Assembly (NCBI RefSeq): GCF_002899945.2
Contig: NZ_PPEG02000001.1
Coordinates: 727,601-791,600 of the forward strand
Direction: 5' to 3'
Source: Chryseobacterium viscerum
Lineage (GTDB): Bacteria; Bacteroidota; Bacteroidia; Flavobacteriales; Weeksellaceae
DNA: 64,000 nucleotides
The translations under genes and the position numbers were made by a program. Numbering within the stretch: the first letter of the stretch is position 1; every line of letters starts with the position of its first letter. The notes beneath the pieces were generated by a model that saw nothing but the letters and a program-made list of their open reading frames with translations, was not told the DNA's origin and made no database searches. Of the stretch, positions 48,004 through 58,049 are shown one piece after another.

Positions 48004-50163
48004 TTAAAATTTATACCCTATTGATAATCTCCAGTTACGCGGAGCATTGTAGATCCAAGCATATTCGCCGGCATCTCCTCTGTATCCACTGTAAAGCTTT
48101 TTGTTAAGGACATTATTCAATATTAGGTTAACATCGAATTTTTTGGCAACATAGGAAACCCCGAAGTTGGTATCAAAATAATCCGGAAGGCTTTGATCTT
48201 TTGTCGCACCTACCCCAAACCAGGATTGTCTTCCTCCCTGATACTGATAACCAGCTGAAATTCCGAATCCTTTCATAAGACCATTCTCAAACCTGTAGCT
48301 TACCCAGGTATTTTGTACATTTTTCGCATTTCCCGGAGACTGGATTCCAATTCTTGTAGGATCCGTGTCTTTGATGGTTTTTGCATCTGTATAAGCATAG
48401 TTGATAACAATGTTCAACCCTTTGATGATTTCTCCTTTGATATCGGTTTCAAATCCTCTTGCTCTTTGTTCACCTGTAGCAACTTGGAAAGGATTTCCTC
48501 CATTTTGTTCTTTAGCTCCGGCAACAAGAATATTTTGTCTTCTGATTTCGTAAACGGCAAAAGTAGAGTTCCATTTTCCTCCGAACCAGTCTTTCTTCAA
48601 TCCGAATTCAATATTCTGCCCTCTGAAAGGATCTGTGATCTGAGTATTATTAATTCCTACTGCAGATTGCGGAACAAAAGTTTTATCATAGATTCCATAC
48701 GCAGAGAAATCGCTTAGGATAGAATAGCTAAATCCTACTCTCGGTGTGAATTCTCCTGCTTGGTTTCTTGGAACAACATTTCCTGGTGAAAAATATGGAT
48801 ATCCGGCATAAGTGGTACCACTTGTGTATCTTCCTGCTAATGTTATTCTTAGCTTGTTGTTGAACATTTCAATCTGATCCTGAGCATAATAGGATGTATA
48901 TTTTACGCCTTCATCATCATAAAACGGAGCAGATGAGTTTAAGGTGTAAAAGTCAGAAGAAGGAAGCTTGGAAGGATCTACACCATACTGAACATTATAA
49001 ATATCAATTGGGAATGGTCCTCCTGCAAAAGATGAAAAGTCTGCATTGTACTTTCTATCTCCGTAATCAAATCCTGCAATTATTTTATGAACAATATTTC
49101 CGGTATTAAGCTTTCCTCTTACATAGGTCTGGAAAATATGATTTTTTCCTTTAGCCTGCCAGTTGCTTACTGTTCTGTTTAAAACATTTTTATTGTTAGG
49201 ATCAAAAGTTCCCCACCATGAACCACCGTCATAATTCAGATCCATATAAGCATACTGTGTACTCCAAACCCAATCTTTGAATAATTTCTGATCTAAACTT
49301 AAAAATAAGCTCTGATCTTTTACTTCAGTTTTCTTGAAATTAGGATCATTAAAGTTGGTATGCACATTCAGTGAAGCATATCCGTCGTTAGACATCAGAT
49401 AAGCTCCCGGCTGATTGAATTTTAAATACTGATAGTTGTACTGTGCAGTAAACGTAGTCGTTTTTGTTGGTCTGAAAGTAATAGATGGAGCAACAATAAT
49501 TTTGCTTGTTTTATCATTTTCAACCCATGAATTGTTAGAACTTCCCATTAAGTTGATACGGTAATCTAAAACTCCGTCTTTCACAAGAACTCCATCCAGA
49601 TCTGCCTCACCTCTGAAAAGGTTATAGCTTCCGGTAGTGAAACGTACGCTATTGGCAAATTTCCCGGTTGGTTTTTTGGTTACCACATTATAAAACCCGG
49701 CAGGGTCGCCCATAGAACCCATAAATCCGGCAGGTCCTTTTACGAACTCTATTCTGTCAATAATAGATGCATCAGGGTTAATAGGTCCCCATGTAGAAGA
49801 AACGTTCATCCCGTTCATGAACGTGGAAATACTTGCTCCTCTCATGAAAACATTGGAATATACATTATCCCAGTGTTCTACTTTTCTTGCACCACTCACA
49901 TTACGAACAATGCCCTCAGACATATTCAATGTAAGCTGATCGGCAAGAACTTGTGAGCTTATAGATTGTACGTTCTGTGGAAGCTCAAGAATCGGAGTCT
50001 GGATTCTCAATGAACCAGAAACCTCGTTGAGTTTGTATTTCTGATAATATCTTCCGTTAACAACTACTTCTTCAATATCGTTGGATTTGATGGTGTCTTT
50101 TTTTTCCTGGGCAAAACTTAGCATGGATGCTAATAATGCCGCTCCTATTGTTATTCTTTTCAT
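48004..50163 (-). CDS. TonB-dependent siderophore receptor (receptor 2)
   Basis: 719 residues with a signal peptide (M-K-R-I-T-I-G-A-A-L-L-A-S-M-L-S-F-A-Q). The siderophore-receptor pattern is clear: E-E-V-V-V-N-G-R-Y near the TonB box, P-I-L-E-L-P-Q-N-V-Q-S-I-S (plug start), D-R-I-E-F-V-K-G-P-A-G-F-M-G-S-M-G-D-P-A-G-F-Y-N-V-V-T-K-K-P. In the barrel, G-R-Y-T-S-G-T-T, I-E-F-G-L-K-K-D-W and a final R-N-W-R-L-S-I-G-Y-K-F are seen. It follows receptor 1 by 33 bases on the same strand and precedes PepSY-TM copy A by 41 bases. Confidence 0.93.
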   Translation of the reverse strand: MKRITIGAALLASMLSFAQEKKDTIKSNDIEEVVVNGRYYQKYKLNEVSGSLRIQTPILELPQNVQSISSQVLADQLTLNMSEGIVRNVSGARKVEHWDNVYSNVFMRGASISTFMNGMNVSSTWGPINPDASIIDRIEFVKGPAGFMGSMGDPAGFYNVVTKKPTGKFANSVRFTTGSYNLFRGEADLDGVLVKDGVLDYRINLMGSSNNSWVENDKTSKIIVAPSITFRPTKTTTFTAQYNYQYLKFNQPGAYLMSNDGYASLNVHTNFNDPNFKKTEVKDQSLFLSLDQKLFKDWVWSTQYAYMDLNYDGGSWWGTFDPNNKNVLNRTVSNWQAKGKNHIFQTYVRGKLNTGNIVHKIIAGFDYGDRKYNADFSSFAGGPFPIDIYNVQYGVDPSKLPSSDFYTLNSSAPFYDDEGVKYTSYYAQDQIEMFNNKLRITLAGRYTSGTTYAGYPYFSPGNVVPRNQAGEFTPRVGFSYSILSDFSAYGIYDKTFVPQSAVGINNTQITDPFRGQNIEFGLKKDWFGGKWNSTFAVYEIRRQNILVAGAKEQNGGNPFQVATGEQRARGFETDIKGEIIKGLNIVINYAYTDAKTIKDTDPTRIGIQSPGNAKNVQNTWVSYRFENGLMKGFGISAGYQYQGGRQSWFGVGATKDQSLPDYFDTNFGVSYVAKKFDVNLILNNVLNKKLYSGYRGDAGEYAWIYNAPRNWRLSIGYKF

Positions 50164-50196
50164 TGTTTATAAGGGGGAATAAATTATTCTAACAGT

Positions 50197-52404
50197 TTAA
50201 AATTTATAAGTGAAGCTTCCTAATACATTCGCTAATGCCTGAGCATTGGCTGTAGTATATCCGCTCCAGTAATGTTCGTTGGTAAAGTTGTCTACCTTAA
50301 CACCGATTCTGAATTTTTTTGTATCATAAAATGCGTTAGCATTCAATACCAGATATTTTGGAAGGATGAAAGTTCCCATTGAAGTTGAGTTAACAATTTT
50401 GTTATCACTCGCATAGTTTCCTCCAACCCCAAATCCAAGTCCTTTTAATTTCCCGTCAAGGAATTGGTAGCTTGCATTGAAGTTAACCAACCATGGAGAT
50501 GATGCCGTAGCAGGTCTTCTTCCGATTACCGTTTCATCAGCTTCTGTATATTTCATATCGTTGTAGCTTACTCCAGCAATTACAGAGAATCCTTTGATCA
50601 GATAAGCATTTGCTTCCAATTCAACTCCCTGGCTTCTCAATAAACCTGCCTGGTTTTGTACAGCCTGTCCTGTTCCTGTCATTTCACCCGTATTAAGAAG
50701 GGTGTTTTTTACCTGGATATTATAGTAGCTTAAAGTGGTTGTAATTCTTCCTTTGATAAGATTTGTTTTGATACCCCCTTCAAACTGATTGGCTCTTTCG
50801 GGTGTTGAAAGTGCTACATTTCCTGTTTTATCTGAAGTATAATATCCATTGACTGAAAAACTATTCTGGTAATTTCCGAATACGGATAATTTTTCAGGAA
50901 GTATTTGATAAACAATACCAAATTTTGGTGACCAGGCTCCCTGGCTATATGAATCTGTAAGTTTCTGTCCGGTTTGCCCTCCTTTAAAATTTACACTTTC
51001 GTATCGTACGGAAGTAAGAATATTAAGACCGGTTATCGGAGTAATCACATTGGAAATATAACCACTGTAAGTATCTTTTTTACCAGCACTTATATAAGTG
51101 CTGTTTTTTTCAAAATCTGGTTGATTTCTCAAATTGTCATACATTGCTCCCAATGTCTGTCCATTCATATTAGAATAGTCTGTACCCGTGAAAGGAACCC
51201 AGTCAAAATTGGTGAACATAAAGTATTGATTATCGTTTAACCTCATATAGTCAAAACCGGCTACCGTTCTGTTTCTTACCCTTCCGATGTTGAAATCAAA
51301 GTTGAAATTCTGTTGAACCTGGAAGTAAGTTCTTTTACTGTCTTTAGTCGATTGGTCAGCTCTTACAACTCCCAATTCTGTATCAGTTGGAATTCCTGTT
51401 ACCATTCCTTTCGGAGCAAAATAGAAATAAGGGTTGAATCCGTCTGAATAAGAATAAGAGGTACTTACATTGGTTGAGGATTTAATGTGCTCATTAATCT
51501 TATAGTTAACCTGTCCAAAGAAGTTTCTTGCTTTACCAACAGTTTTAAGACCTTCTCCTGTGTAAGATTGCTTATAGTTATAACCTAGTTTTTCCAGCTT
51601 GTCCATACTGTCTGCGCCAAGCTGCGCACTCGGAACATAGAAAAAGAATGCTGTTTCAGGAGTTGAATTGGTTTCAAACATTTCCAACTCAGCATTGATC
51701 TCTAAATTATCTGTAGGACGGTAAGTAATGGATGGGGTAAATGCATAGAATGAGTTCTTTGCATTTGTTCTCTGGAAAGTTCCCTGGTTAGTATACGCTG
51801 TATTTAATCTGAATAATAACTTTTTATCCTTCGTAAGAGGGGCATTTACATCTGCCTGAACTCTGTAATAATTATAACTTCCTCCTGCCAAAGAAACAGC
51901 ACCTGCAAAAGTTTCGAAAGGTTTTTTAGTAACTCTGTTGATAACACCTCCGTAAGACGTCACGTTACTACCAAATAATGTAGCGGAAGGTCCTTTTAAA
52001 ACTTCAATTCTCTCCACATTGATTGCATCCATAGAAGTTGTAATAGGAGCCACCATACCATTTCTAATAGAGTTTCCGGCTACAAAACCTCTTAAGTTAA
52101 GATAGATCCCTCCATCTCCGGCTCTGTTGGTAGCGCTCCACATTTTCTGTGCACCCGCCACATTCCTAAAAGCGTCATCTACGGTAAATAACAATTGATT
52201 TTCTAATACTCCTTTGTCAATAGAAGAATATACTTGTGGATCCTCTATTGCTTTCAAAGGCATCTTATTGGAGTATTCACTGTCTTTCTTGACATATGTA
52301 TTGATAATGACTTCATCAATGCTTTTGGTGGTTAATGAATCTTTTTTTTGGGCAGAAACCAGCATTGTTCCCAGTGCGGAAGCACAGATCAGTACATTTT
52401 TCAT
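50197..52404 (-). CDS. TonB-dependent receptor, siderophore type (receptor 1)
   Basis: 735 residues from the ATG at 52404, which gives the signal peptide M-K-N-V-L-I-C-A-S-A-L-G-T-M-L-V-S-A-Q; a TTG three codons upstream is less likely. Plug motifs include V-D-D-A-F-R-N-V-A-G-A-Q, I-E-V-L-K-G-P-S-A-T-L-F-G-S-N-V-T-S-Y-G-G-V-I-N-R-V-T-K-K-P, and the barrel ends A-N-V-L-G-S-F-T-Y-K-F. It is the first gene of the receptor/PepSY operon. Upstream lie a TATATTTG -7 box and a TGATA-TT-TATCA palindrome that may bind Fur. Confidence 0.93.
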   Translation of the reverse strand: MKNVLICASALGTMLVSAQKKDSLTTKSIDEVIINTYVKKDSEYSNKMPLKAIEDPQVYSSIDKGVLENQLLFTVDDAFRNVAGAQKMWSATNRAGDGGIYLNLRGFVAGNSIRNGMVAPITTSMDAINVERIEVLKGPSATLFGSNVTSYGGVINRVTKKPFETFAGAVSLAGGSYNYYRVQADVNAPLTKDKKLLFRLNTAYTNQGTFQRTNAKNSFYAFTPSITYRPTDNLEINAELEMFETNSTPETAFFFYVPSAQLGADSMDKLEKLGYNYKQSYTGEGLKTVGKARNFFGQVNYKINEHIKSSTNVSTSYSYSDGFNPYFYFAPKGMVTGIPTDTELGVVRADQSTKDSKRTYFQVQQNFNFDFNIGRVRNRTVAGFDYMRLNDNQYFMFTNFDWVPFTGTDYSNMNGQTLGAMYDNLRNQPDFEKNSTYISAGKKDTYSGYISNVITPITGLNILTSVRYESVNFKGGQTGQKLTDSYSQGAWSPKFGIVYQILPEKLSVFGNYQNSFSVNGYYTSDKTGNVALSTPERANQFEGGIKTNLIKGRITTTLSYYNIQVKNTLLNTGEMTGTGQAVQNQAGLLRSQGVELEANAYLIKGFSVIAGVSYNDMKYTEADETVIGRRPATASSPWLVNFNASYQFLDGKLKGLGFGVGGNYASDNKIVNSTSMGTFILPKYLVLNANAFYDTKKFRIGVKVDNFTNEHYWSGYTTANAQALANVLGSFTYKF

Positions 52405-52421
52405 GAAAGTCAAATTTTCTG

Positions 52422-52429
52422 CAAATATA
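52422..52429 (-). promoter_or_regulatory. -7 element of the receptor operon promoter
   Basis: The minus strand reads TATATTTG, matching TAnnTTTG, 17 bases before the ATG at 52404. No TTG is seen at the usual distance. Confidence 0.5.
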
Positions 52430-52462
52430 TTATTTTTAACTGTTCTAAATAAATAATAAAAT

Positions 52463-52474
52463 TGATATTTATCA
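52463..52474 (-). promoter_or_regulatory. Possible Fur-type operator
   Basis: TGATA-TT-TATCA is a palindrome embedded in A/T-rich DNA about 34 bases upstream of the -7 box. It resembles half of the known Fur box (TGATAAT/ATTATCA words). The fit is partial and other regulators are possible. Confidence 0.35.
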
Positions 52475-52498
52475 TAAATTATAATATGTTAAATAAGA

Positions 52499-52532
52499 AA
52501 AACCCGCTCTGATCAATGTCAGAGCGGGTTTT
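52499..52532 (-). terminator. Terminator after secA
   Basis: A perfect 14-bp stem, AAAACCCGCTCTGA (52499-52512) with TCAGAGCGGGTTTT (52519-52532), has a TCAATG loop. It lies 23 bases after the secA stop and is symmetric enough to work on either strand. Confidence 0.9.
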
Positions 52533-52554
52533 ATAAAATATTATTAAAATTTCC

Positions 52555-55500
52555 TTAAGCTGGAATTTCTCCTTTGTATAAGAATGAAATAATTTCTTTG
52601 TTCAATTTGTCAATCATTTCACTGAATAAGTGGAAAGATTCTTGTTTGTAAATCACAAGTGGATCTTTTTGCTCATAAACAGCTCCCTGAGAAGATCTTC
52701 TAAGATCATCCATCTCACGAAGGTGAAGCTTCCAGTTTTCATCGATGATTGATAAAGTGATATTCTTTTCGAAGTCGTTCACTAAACTTTCACATTTGGT
52801 ATCGTAAGCTTCTTTAAGATCAGCTACAATAGTCATTGTTTTGTGTCCGTCTGTAAAAGGAACCTGAATCATTTTAAACATTGAACCTTGATTTTGGTAA
52901 ACATTCTCAATAATAGGGAATGATTTTTCTTTCAATAAGTTCAGCTTCATGTTATAATCCTCCTGAGCAGCTTTGAATAAGATATCCGTTAATTCCGGAA
53001 CTTGTTTATTACTGAAATCACTTTCAGAAACAGGAGAAGCCATTGTGAAATGTTTGATTATTTCAAACTCAAAATCTTTATAACTTCCGTTTGCTTTACC
53101 TTTTGCAACAATAGAGTTAGAAACATCGAAAATCATATTCGTGATATCGTATTTCAAGTGATCTCCAAATAAAGCATTCTTTCTTCTCTTATAGATTACG
53201 TCACGTTGCTTGTTCATAACGTCATCGTATTCAAGAAGTCTCTTTCTTGTTCCGAAGTTATTTTCTTCTACTTTTTTCTGCGCTCTTTCGATAGATTTAC
53301 TGATCATAGAATGCTGAATAACTTCACCATCTTTATGACCCATTCTGTCCATCATTTTAGCAATTCTTTCAGAACCGAACAAACGCATTAAGTTATCTTC
53401 AAGAGATACATAGAACTGAGAACTTCCCGGATCTCCCTGACGTCCCGCTCTACCTCTTAACTGTCTGTCAACACGTCTTGAATCGTGTCTTTCAGTACCA
53501 ATAATAGCTAAACCTCCGGCTTCTTTTACTTCTTTAGAAAGCTTGATATCCGTACCACGACCTGCCATGTTGGTTGCAATTGTTACCACTCCCGGCTGTC
53601 CTGCTCCTGCAACAATTTCTGCTTCCTTCTTGTGAAGTTTCGCGTTCAATACCTGGTGCGGGATTTTTCTTAATTGAAGTGCCTTTGATAATAATTGAGA
53701 GATTTCAACAGAAGTTGTACCTACCAAGACAGGTCTTCTTGCTGCTGTTAATTTTTCAATTTCTTCAATTACGGCATTATATTTTTCTCTGTTAGTTTTG
53801 AAAACTAAATCTTGTTTGTCATCTCTTAAAATAACACGATTGGTAGGAATTACCACTACGTCTAATTTATAGATCTCCCAAAGTTCTCCAGCTTCCGTTT
53901 CAGCAGTACCAGTCATCCCCGCAAGTTTGTTGTACATACGGAAATAGTTCTGAAGCGTAACCGTTGCAAAAGTTTGAGTAGCCGCCTCAATTTTTACATT
54001 CTCTTTCGCTTCGATCGCCTGGTGAAGACCGTCAGAATAACGACGCCCCTCCATGATACGACCTGTCTGCTCGTCAACGATTTTTACTTCACCATCAATG
54101 ACTACATACTCATCATCTTTTTCAAATAATGTATACGCTTTCAATAGCTGGCTCATCGTGTGAACACGCTCAGATTTCTCAGCAAAATCAGAGAAAAGTC
54201 TTTCTTTAGCTTCAAACTCTTCTTCTTTGGAAAGGTTTTTAGCTTCTACTTCAGCAATCTCAGTTCCGATATCCGGAAGTACGAAGAAGTTAGAGTCAGA
54301 GTTTCCTTGAGACATGTATTCAACACCTTTGTCTGTAAGGTCTACCTGATTGTTTTTCTCCTCGATTACGAAGTAAAGATCTTTATCTACAATCGGCATA
54401 TCACGGTTGTTGTCCTGCATATATTGCGATTCAACTTTCTGAAGCAATGCTCTGTTTCCGCTTTCCGATAAGAATTTGATTAATTGTCTGTTTTTTGGAA
54501 GACCTCTGTATGCCTGAAGCAATTTGAATCCTCCTTCTTTTGTATTTCCTGCAGCGATTAATTTTTTCGCTTCATTAAAAATAGCAGAAACTGTTTTCTT
54601 TTGTACTTCAACAATTCTGTCGATAGAAGGCTTCAGAACATCAAACTCCTGTCTGTCTCCCTGAGGAACAGGACCAGAAATGATTAACGGTGTTCTTGCA
54701 TCATCTACCAATACAGAGTCTACTTCATCCACGATAGCAAAGTTCAATTCTCTTTGTACCAGTTCTGAAGGTGAAGTCACCATATTATCTCTCAGGTAAT
54801 CGAAACCGAATTCGTTGTTGGTTCCATAAGTAATATCTGAGTTGTATGCTTTTCTTCTTCCGTCTGAGTTCGGCTGGTGGTTATCGATACAATCGATAGA
54901 CATTCCGTGGAACTGATACAATGGACCCATCCATGCGGAGTCTCTTTTTGCAAGGTAGTCGTTCACGGTTACAACGTGTACTCCTCTTTCCGGAAGTGAA
55001 TTTAAGTAAATAGGTAATGTTCCTACCAAAGTTTTACCTTCACCGGTTGCCATCTCGGCAATTTTTCCGCTGTGAAGAATAACCCCTCCGATAAACTGAA
55101 CATCATAATGGACCATATCCCAAACTACAGGAGTTCCGGCAGCGTCCCATGAGTTTTTCCAAACAGCTGTGTCTCCTTCGATCTGAACGAAATCTTTCCC
55201 TGCAGCAGCCAGTTCTCTGTCCCAGTCATTAGCAGTTACACGGATTTCTCCATTCTGAGCCCATCTTCTTGCCGTTTCTTTTATCAATGCAAAAGCTTCG
55301 GGAAGAACCTGAATCAGAACTTTTTCTTCAACTTCGTATGATTCTTTCTTTAGAGACTCAATTTTTGAGAAAAGAGCTTCTTTTTCGTCAACGTTGGTTG
55401 AATTTTTTATCTGCTCTTTAATCTGTTCTATCTGAGCTGTGATCTTGCTGGTTGCAGATTTTATATTCTCTTTAAACTCAGCCGTTTTTTGTCTCAGTCC

Positions 55501-55629
55501 ATCATCCGTCAATTGTTGGATGTTGGGTTCAACAGCCTTGATTTTTGTTACAACTTTTTTTACTTCTTTTAGGTCCTGCGCTTTTTTGTCTCCCAAAAAC
55601 CCTTTAAGAACTTTGTTTAAAAAACTCAT
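52555..55629 (-). CDS. secA: Preprotein translocase ATPase SecA
   Basis: 1024 residues, longer than E. coli SecA (901). Motor motifs are complete: M-A-T-G-E-G-K-T (Walker A), [21 protein letters not shown] (Walker B), G-M-T-G-T-A-E-T-E and [26 protein letters not shown]. It drives proteins through SecYEG. The extra length is mostly an insertion of about 120 residues between the Walker B and M-T-G-T-A motifs (around 345-470). The protein ends in Y-K-G-E-I-P-A with no cysteine zinc-binding tail, so SecB contact, if any, is different. The gene is monocistronic. Confidence 0.98.
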   Translation of the reverse strand: MSFLNKVLKGFLGDKKAQDLKEVKKVVTKIKAVEPNIQQLTDDGLRQKTAEFKENIKSATSKITAQIEQIKEQIKNSTNVDEKEALFSKIESLKKESYEVEEKVLIQVLPEAFALIKETARRWAQNGEIRVTANDWDRELAAAGKDFVQIEGDTAVWKNSWDAAGTPVVWDMVHYDVQFIGGVILHSGKIAEMATGEGKTLVGTLPIYLNSLPERGVHVVTVNDYLAKRDSAWMGPLYQFHGMSIDCIDNHQPNSDGRRKAYNSDITYGTNNEFGFDYLRDNMVTSPSELVQRELNFAIVDEVDSVLVDDARTPLIISGPVPQGDRQEFDVLKPSIDRIVEVQKKTVSAIFNEAKKLIAAGNTKEGGFKLLQAYRGLPKNRQLIKFLSESGNRALLQKVESQYMQDNNRDMPIVDKDLYFVIEEKNNQVDLTDKGVEYMSQGNSDSNFFVLPDIGTEIAEVEAKNLSKEEEFEAKERLFSDFAEKSERVHTMSQLLKAYTLFEKDDEYVVIDGEVKIVDEQTGRIMEGRRYSDGLHQAIEAKENVKIEAATQTFATVTLQNYFRMYNKLAGMTGTAETEAGELWEIYKLDVVVIPTNRVILRDDKQDLVFKTNREKYNAVIEEIEKLTAARRPVLVGTTSVEISQLLSKALQLRKIPHQVLNAKLHKKEAEIVAGAGQPGVVTIATNMAGRGTDIKLSKEVKEAGGLAIIGTERHDSRRVDRQLRGRAGRQGDPGSSQFYVSLEDNLMRLFGSERIAKMMDRMGHKDGEVIQHSMISKSIERAQKKVEENNFGTRKRLLEYDDVMNKQRDVIYKRRKNALFGDHLKYDITNMIFDVSNSIVAKGKANGSYKDFEFEIIKHFTMASPVSESDFSNKQVPELTDILFKAAQEDYNMKLNLLKEKSFPIIENVYQNQGSMFKMIQVPFTDGHKTMTIVADLKEAYDTKCESLVNDFEKNITLSIIDENWKLHLREMDDLRRSSQGAVYEQKDPLVIYKQESFHLFSEMIDKLNKEIISFLYKGEIPA

Positions 55630-55644
55630 AAATTTTTTGCTTTA

Positions 55645-55743
55645 TGCTTAATGCAAGATGCTTTAAGCGTTTTAAATGACACGCTTATCGTGTAAATTAA
55701 TATATAAAAAGGGCAAAAAAGCTCTAAGCACGCAGCCTAAAGC
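55645..55743. repeat. Imperfect 23-bp inverted repeat between secA and the DUF2795 gene
   Basis: Left arm GCTTAATGC/AAGATGCTTTAAGC (55645-55667) and right arm GCTCTAAGC/ACGCAGCCTAAAGC (55721-55743) match in inverted orientation at roughly 15 of 23 positions. Both arms are built from a reiterated GCTTwA-GC word. Confidence 0.5.
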
Positions 55744-55754
55744 TTATCGCTTTA

Positions 55755-55976
55755 TTAATATTCGTCCTCGTTCCAAAGGAAATCCTCGTCAGTAGGGTAG
55801 TCACTCCATACCTCTTCGATAGATTCATAAATTTCACCTTCATCTTCGATTGCCTGAAGGTTTTCAACTACTTCCATAGGTGCACCAGTTCTGATCGCGT
55901 AGTCAATAAGCTCTGCTTTTGTCATTGGCCAAGGTGCGTCACTTAAATATGAAGCTAATTCTAATGTCCAGTACAT
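55755..55976 (-). CDS. DUF2795 domain small acidic protein
   Basis: 73 residues, M-Y-W-T-L-E-L-A-S-Y-L-S-D-A-P-W-P-M-T-K-A-E-L-I-D-Y-A-I-R then N-L-Q-A-I-E-D-E-G-E-I-Y-E-S-I-E-E-V-W-S-D-Y-P. This matches the DUF2795 pattern (L-x-x-x-P-W-P-x-T-K-x-E-L...A-x-x-x-G-A-P). The C-terminus is strongly acidic. No function known. A TACTTTTG -7 box (complement of 55994-56001) lies 17 bases before the ATG. Confidence 0.9.
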   Translation of the reverse strand: MYWTLELASYLSDAPWPMTKAELIDYAIRTGAPMEVVENLQAIEDEGEIYESIEEVWSDYPTDEDFLWNEDEY

Positions 55977-56112
55977 AATTTTCTAATTTTTTGCAAAAGT
56001 ATAAAAATAGGTTGTATAATAAACTTTTTTATACTTGATTTTCAATTCTTTTTATAATTTTTTTCTATAAATGGCTGTCACAAACTGAATGAAAGCTGTG
56101 TCAGCAATTTAC

Positions 56113-57141
56113 TTAATGTCGTTTTCTCAAAAACCATTCCACAAATTTTTTTATGCCATTTTGGAAGTCTGTGGCCGGTGCATACCCTATTAAATCCTTT
56201 GCTTTTGTAATATCGGCATTAGTTTTTGTGACATCTCCGGGTTGCATTGGCAGAATTTTTTTCGTGGCAGTTTTTTGCAATGCCTTTTCTATGGTAGAAA
56301 CCATCTCAGATAAAGTGACCACCTGGTTTTCTCCCAGGTTAAGGATTTCGTATACTCCGGAATGATGCTCTAAATAAGAAACGGACTTTATAATTCCGTC
56401 AATAATATCATCTATATACGTGTAGTCTCTGGCTGTAGTTCCGTCACCATAGAAAGGAATTTCCTGGTCCTCTGAAATAAGCTTCACAAACTTGTGTATA
56501 GCAAGATCTGGTCTTTGTCTGGGACCATATACCGTGAAGAACCTAAGCTGGATCATATCTATATGGTATAGATTGTGGTAAACATGTCCTATAATCTCTC
56601 CGCTTTTTTTGGTGGCAGCATAAGGAGAGATCGGGTTGTCTACATTATCCGTTTCTGCAAACGGAGTTTTTTCATTATTTCCATACACGCTTGAAGAGGA
56701 AGCGCAGATAAATTTTTTAATATTGAAATCTTTACACAGTTCCCAAAGATTCATAGTTCCGCGCACATTTACTTCTTCGTATTCCAAAGGTCGCTCAATA
56801 GACGGACGTACACCCGCAAGGGCAGCCAAATGAATCACCATGTCGATATGATGATTTTTAAAGATACTTTCAAGACCTTTTTTATCCCGGATATCCTGCC
56901 AATAGAGGGAATATTGGTCAGAATGAGAGAGGGAGATCAGATGTTGGATATCCTTCTCTTTGTCTGAGAATTCAAAATCCGAAATTTTGTCAATTGACTC
57001 TAAAGTATTTTTAATTTTTACCTGATAGTTATAGAAATCATCAAAATTGTCAATGTTTATGACATAATGTCCATTTCTTAATAATCGTTCAATTAAATGG
57101 GATCCGATGAACCCACTACCGCCTGTTACAAGATAAACCAT
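56113..57141 (-). CDS. NAD-dependent epimerase/dehydratase (UDP-glucuronate 4-epimerase-like)
   Basis: 342 residues, extended short-chain dehydrogenase fold. The NAD loop is V-T-G-G-S-G-F-I-G-S-H-L (5-16). The catalytic Ser lies in A-S-S-S-S-V-Y-G and the Tyr/Lys pair in S-P-Y-A-A-T-K-K. The downstream motif F-F-T-V-Y-G-P-R-Q-R-P-D-L-A-I is typical of UDP-sugar 4-epimerases of the glucuronate group. It should supply a sugar nucleotide for surface polysaccharide. No glycosyltransferases are next to it, so the pathway is not visible here. It is divergent from the DUF2797 gene, 89 bases apart. Confidence 0.88.
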   Translation of the reverse strand: MVYLVTGGSGFIGSHLIERLLRNGHYVINIDNFDDFYNYQVKIKNTLESIDKISDFEFSDKEKDIQHLISLSHSDQYSLYWQDIRDKKGLESIFKNHHIDMVIHLAALAGVRPSIERPLEYEEVNVRGTMNLWELCKDFNIKKFICASSSSVYGNNEKTPFAETDNVDNPISPYAATKKSGEIIGHVYHNLYHIDMIQLRFFTVYGPRQRPDLAIHKFVKLISEDQEIPFYGDGTTARDYTYIDDIIDGIIKSVSYLEHHSGVYEILNLGENQVVTLSEMVSTIEKALQKTATKKILPMQPGDVTKTNADITKAKDLIGYAPATDFQNGIKKFVEWFLRKRH

Positions 57142-57230
57142 TTGTATTTTTTATGAGTACAAAAATATAAATTTTACTTTTTGAAAAATATAATCATTAA
57201 ATTTACTTAAAAAAGTAATATAAATATAAT

Positions 57231-58025
57231 ATGCAGTTTCAAGGGCAAATTTTAAAGATGACAAGCTACGATGCAAAACCCATCCAATACTACCTCAATC
57301 TTTCAGGGGATCTGATCCACATGAATGAGCTGTTAGGAAAGGAGTTAAGCATAAAACATACGGGATTTCAATGCGTAAACTGTGGTAAAAATAAGCCTAT
57401 TTACAGAATGGGATTCTGCAAAAGTTGCTTTTTTGAAAGTCCTTATGCCAGCGATACGATTATCCGTCCGGAACTCTCTACGGCACATTTAGGGGTTGCA
57501 GAACGAGATCTTGAGGTGGAAAAACAAATTCAGCTTCAGCCGCACACGGTTTATCTGGCCTATACAGGAGATGTAAAAGTGGGAGTCACCAGAAATACGC
57601 AGATTCCTACGAGATGGATTGATCAGGGTGCAACTTTTGCATTACCCATTGCAAGAACAGAAAACCGGTATGAAGCAGGAATGATAGAAGTTGCTTTGAA
57701 AGAACATTTAGCAGATAAAACCAATTGGAGAAAGATGCTGCAGGATGATTTTGAAGGAGAAGTGGATCTTGCTGATTTCCGACAGAAGATAAAAGAATAT
57801 TTTCCCGAAGATTTTCAAAAATTCTATAGAGAAGAAGAAGAGCTGTGGATGTTCGATTACCCTTTTGAAAAACCAGAAAAGGTATCTTCATTTACTTTGG
57901 ATAAAAAGCCTGAATTTACGGGAAAACTTATCGGGATCAAAGGACAGTATCTAGGGTTTGAAGGTGGAAATTTCATCAATGTAAGAGGGCATGAGGGGTA
58001 TGTTATTGAGCTTGATATAATATAA
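57231..58025 (+). CDS. DUF2797 family protein with zinc knuckle
   Basis: 264 residues. A four-cysteine cluster C-V-N-C-G...G-F-C-K-S-C (Cys48, Cys51, Cys62, Cys65) should bind zinc. A segment resembling a GIY-YIG core follows: T-V-Y-L-A-Y-T-G-D-V-K-V-G-V-T-R-N...R-W-I-D-Q-G-A (around 104-130), then E-A-G-M-I-E-V-A-L-K. The resemblance to GIY-YIG (strand, loop, G-V-T-R, Arg helix, Glu) is my reading, not an established assignment. No signal peptide. The AsmA-like gene follows after 24 bases. Confidence 0.82.
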   Translation: MQFQGQILKMTSYDAKPIQYYLNLSGDLIHMNELLGKELSIKHTGFQCVNCGKNKPIYRMGFCKSCFFESPYASDTIIRPELSTAHLGVAERDLEVEKQIQLQPHTVYLAYTGDVKVGVTRNTQIPTRWIDQGATFALPIARTENRYEAGMIEVALKEHLADKTNWRKMLQDDFEGEVDLADFRQKIKEYFPEDFQKFYREEEELWMFDYPFEKPEKVSSFTLDKKPEFTGKLIGIKGQYLGFEGGNFINVRGHEGYVIELDII

Positions 58026-58049
58026 AATGTAAGAACCAAATCACAAAAT

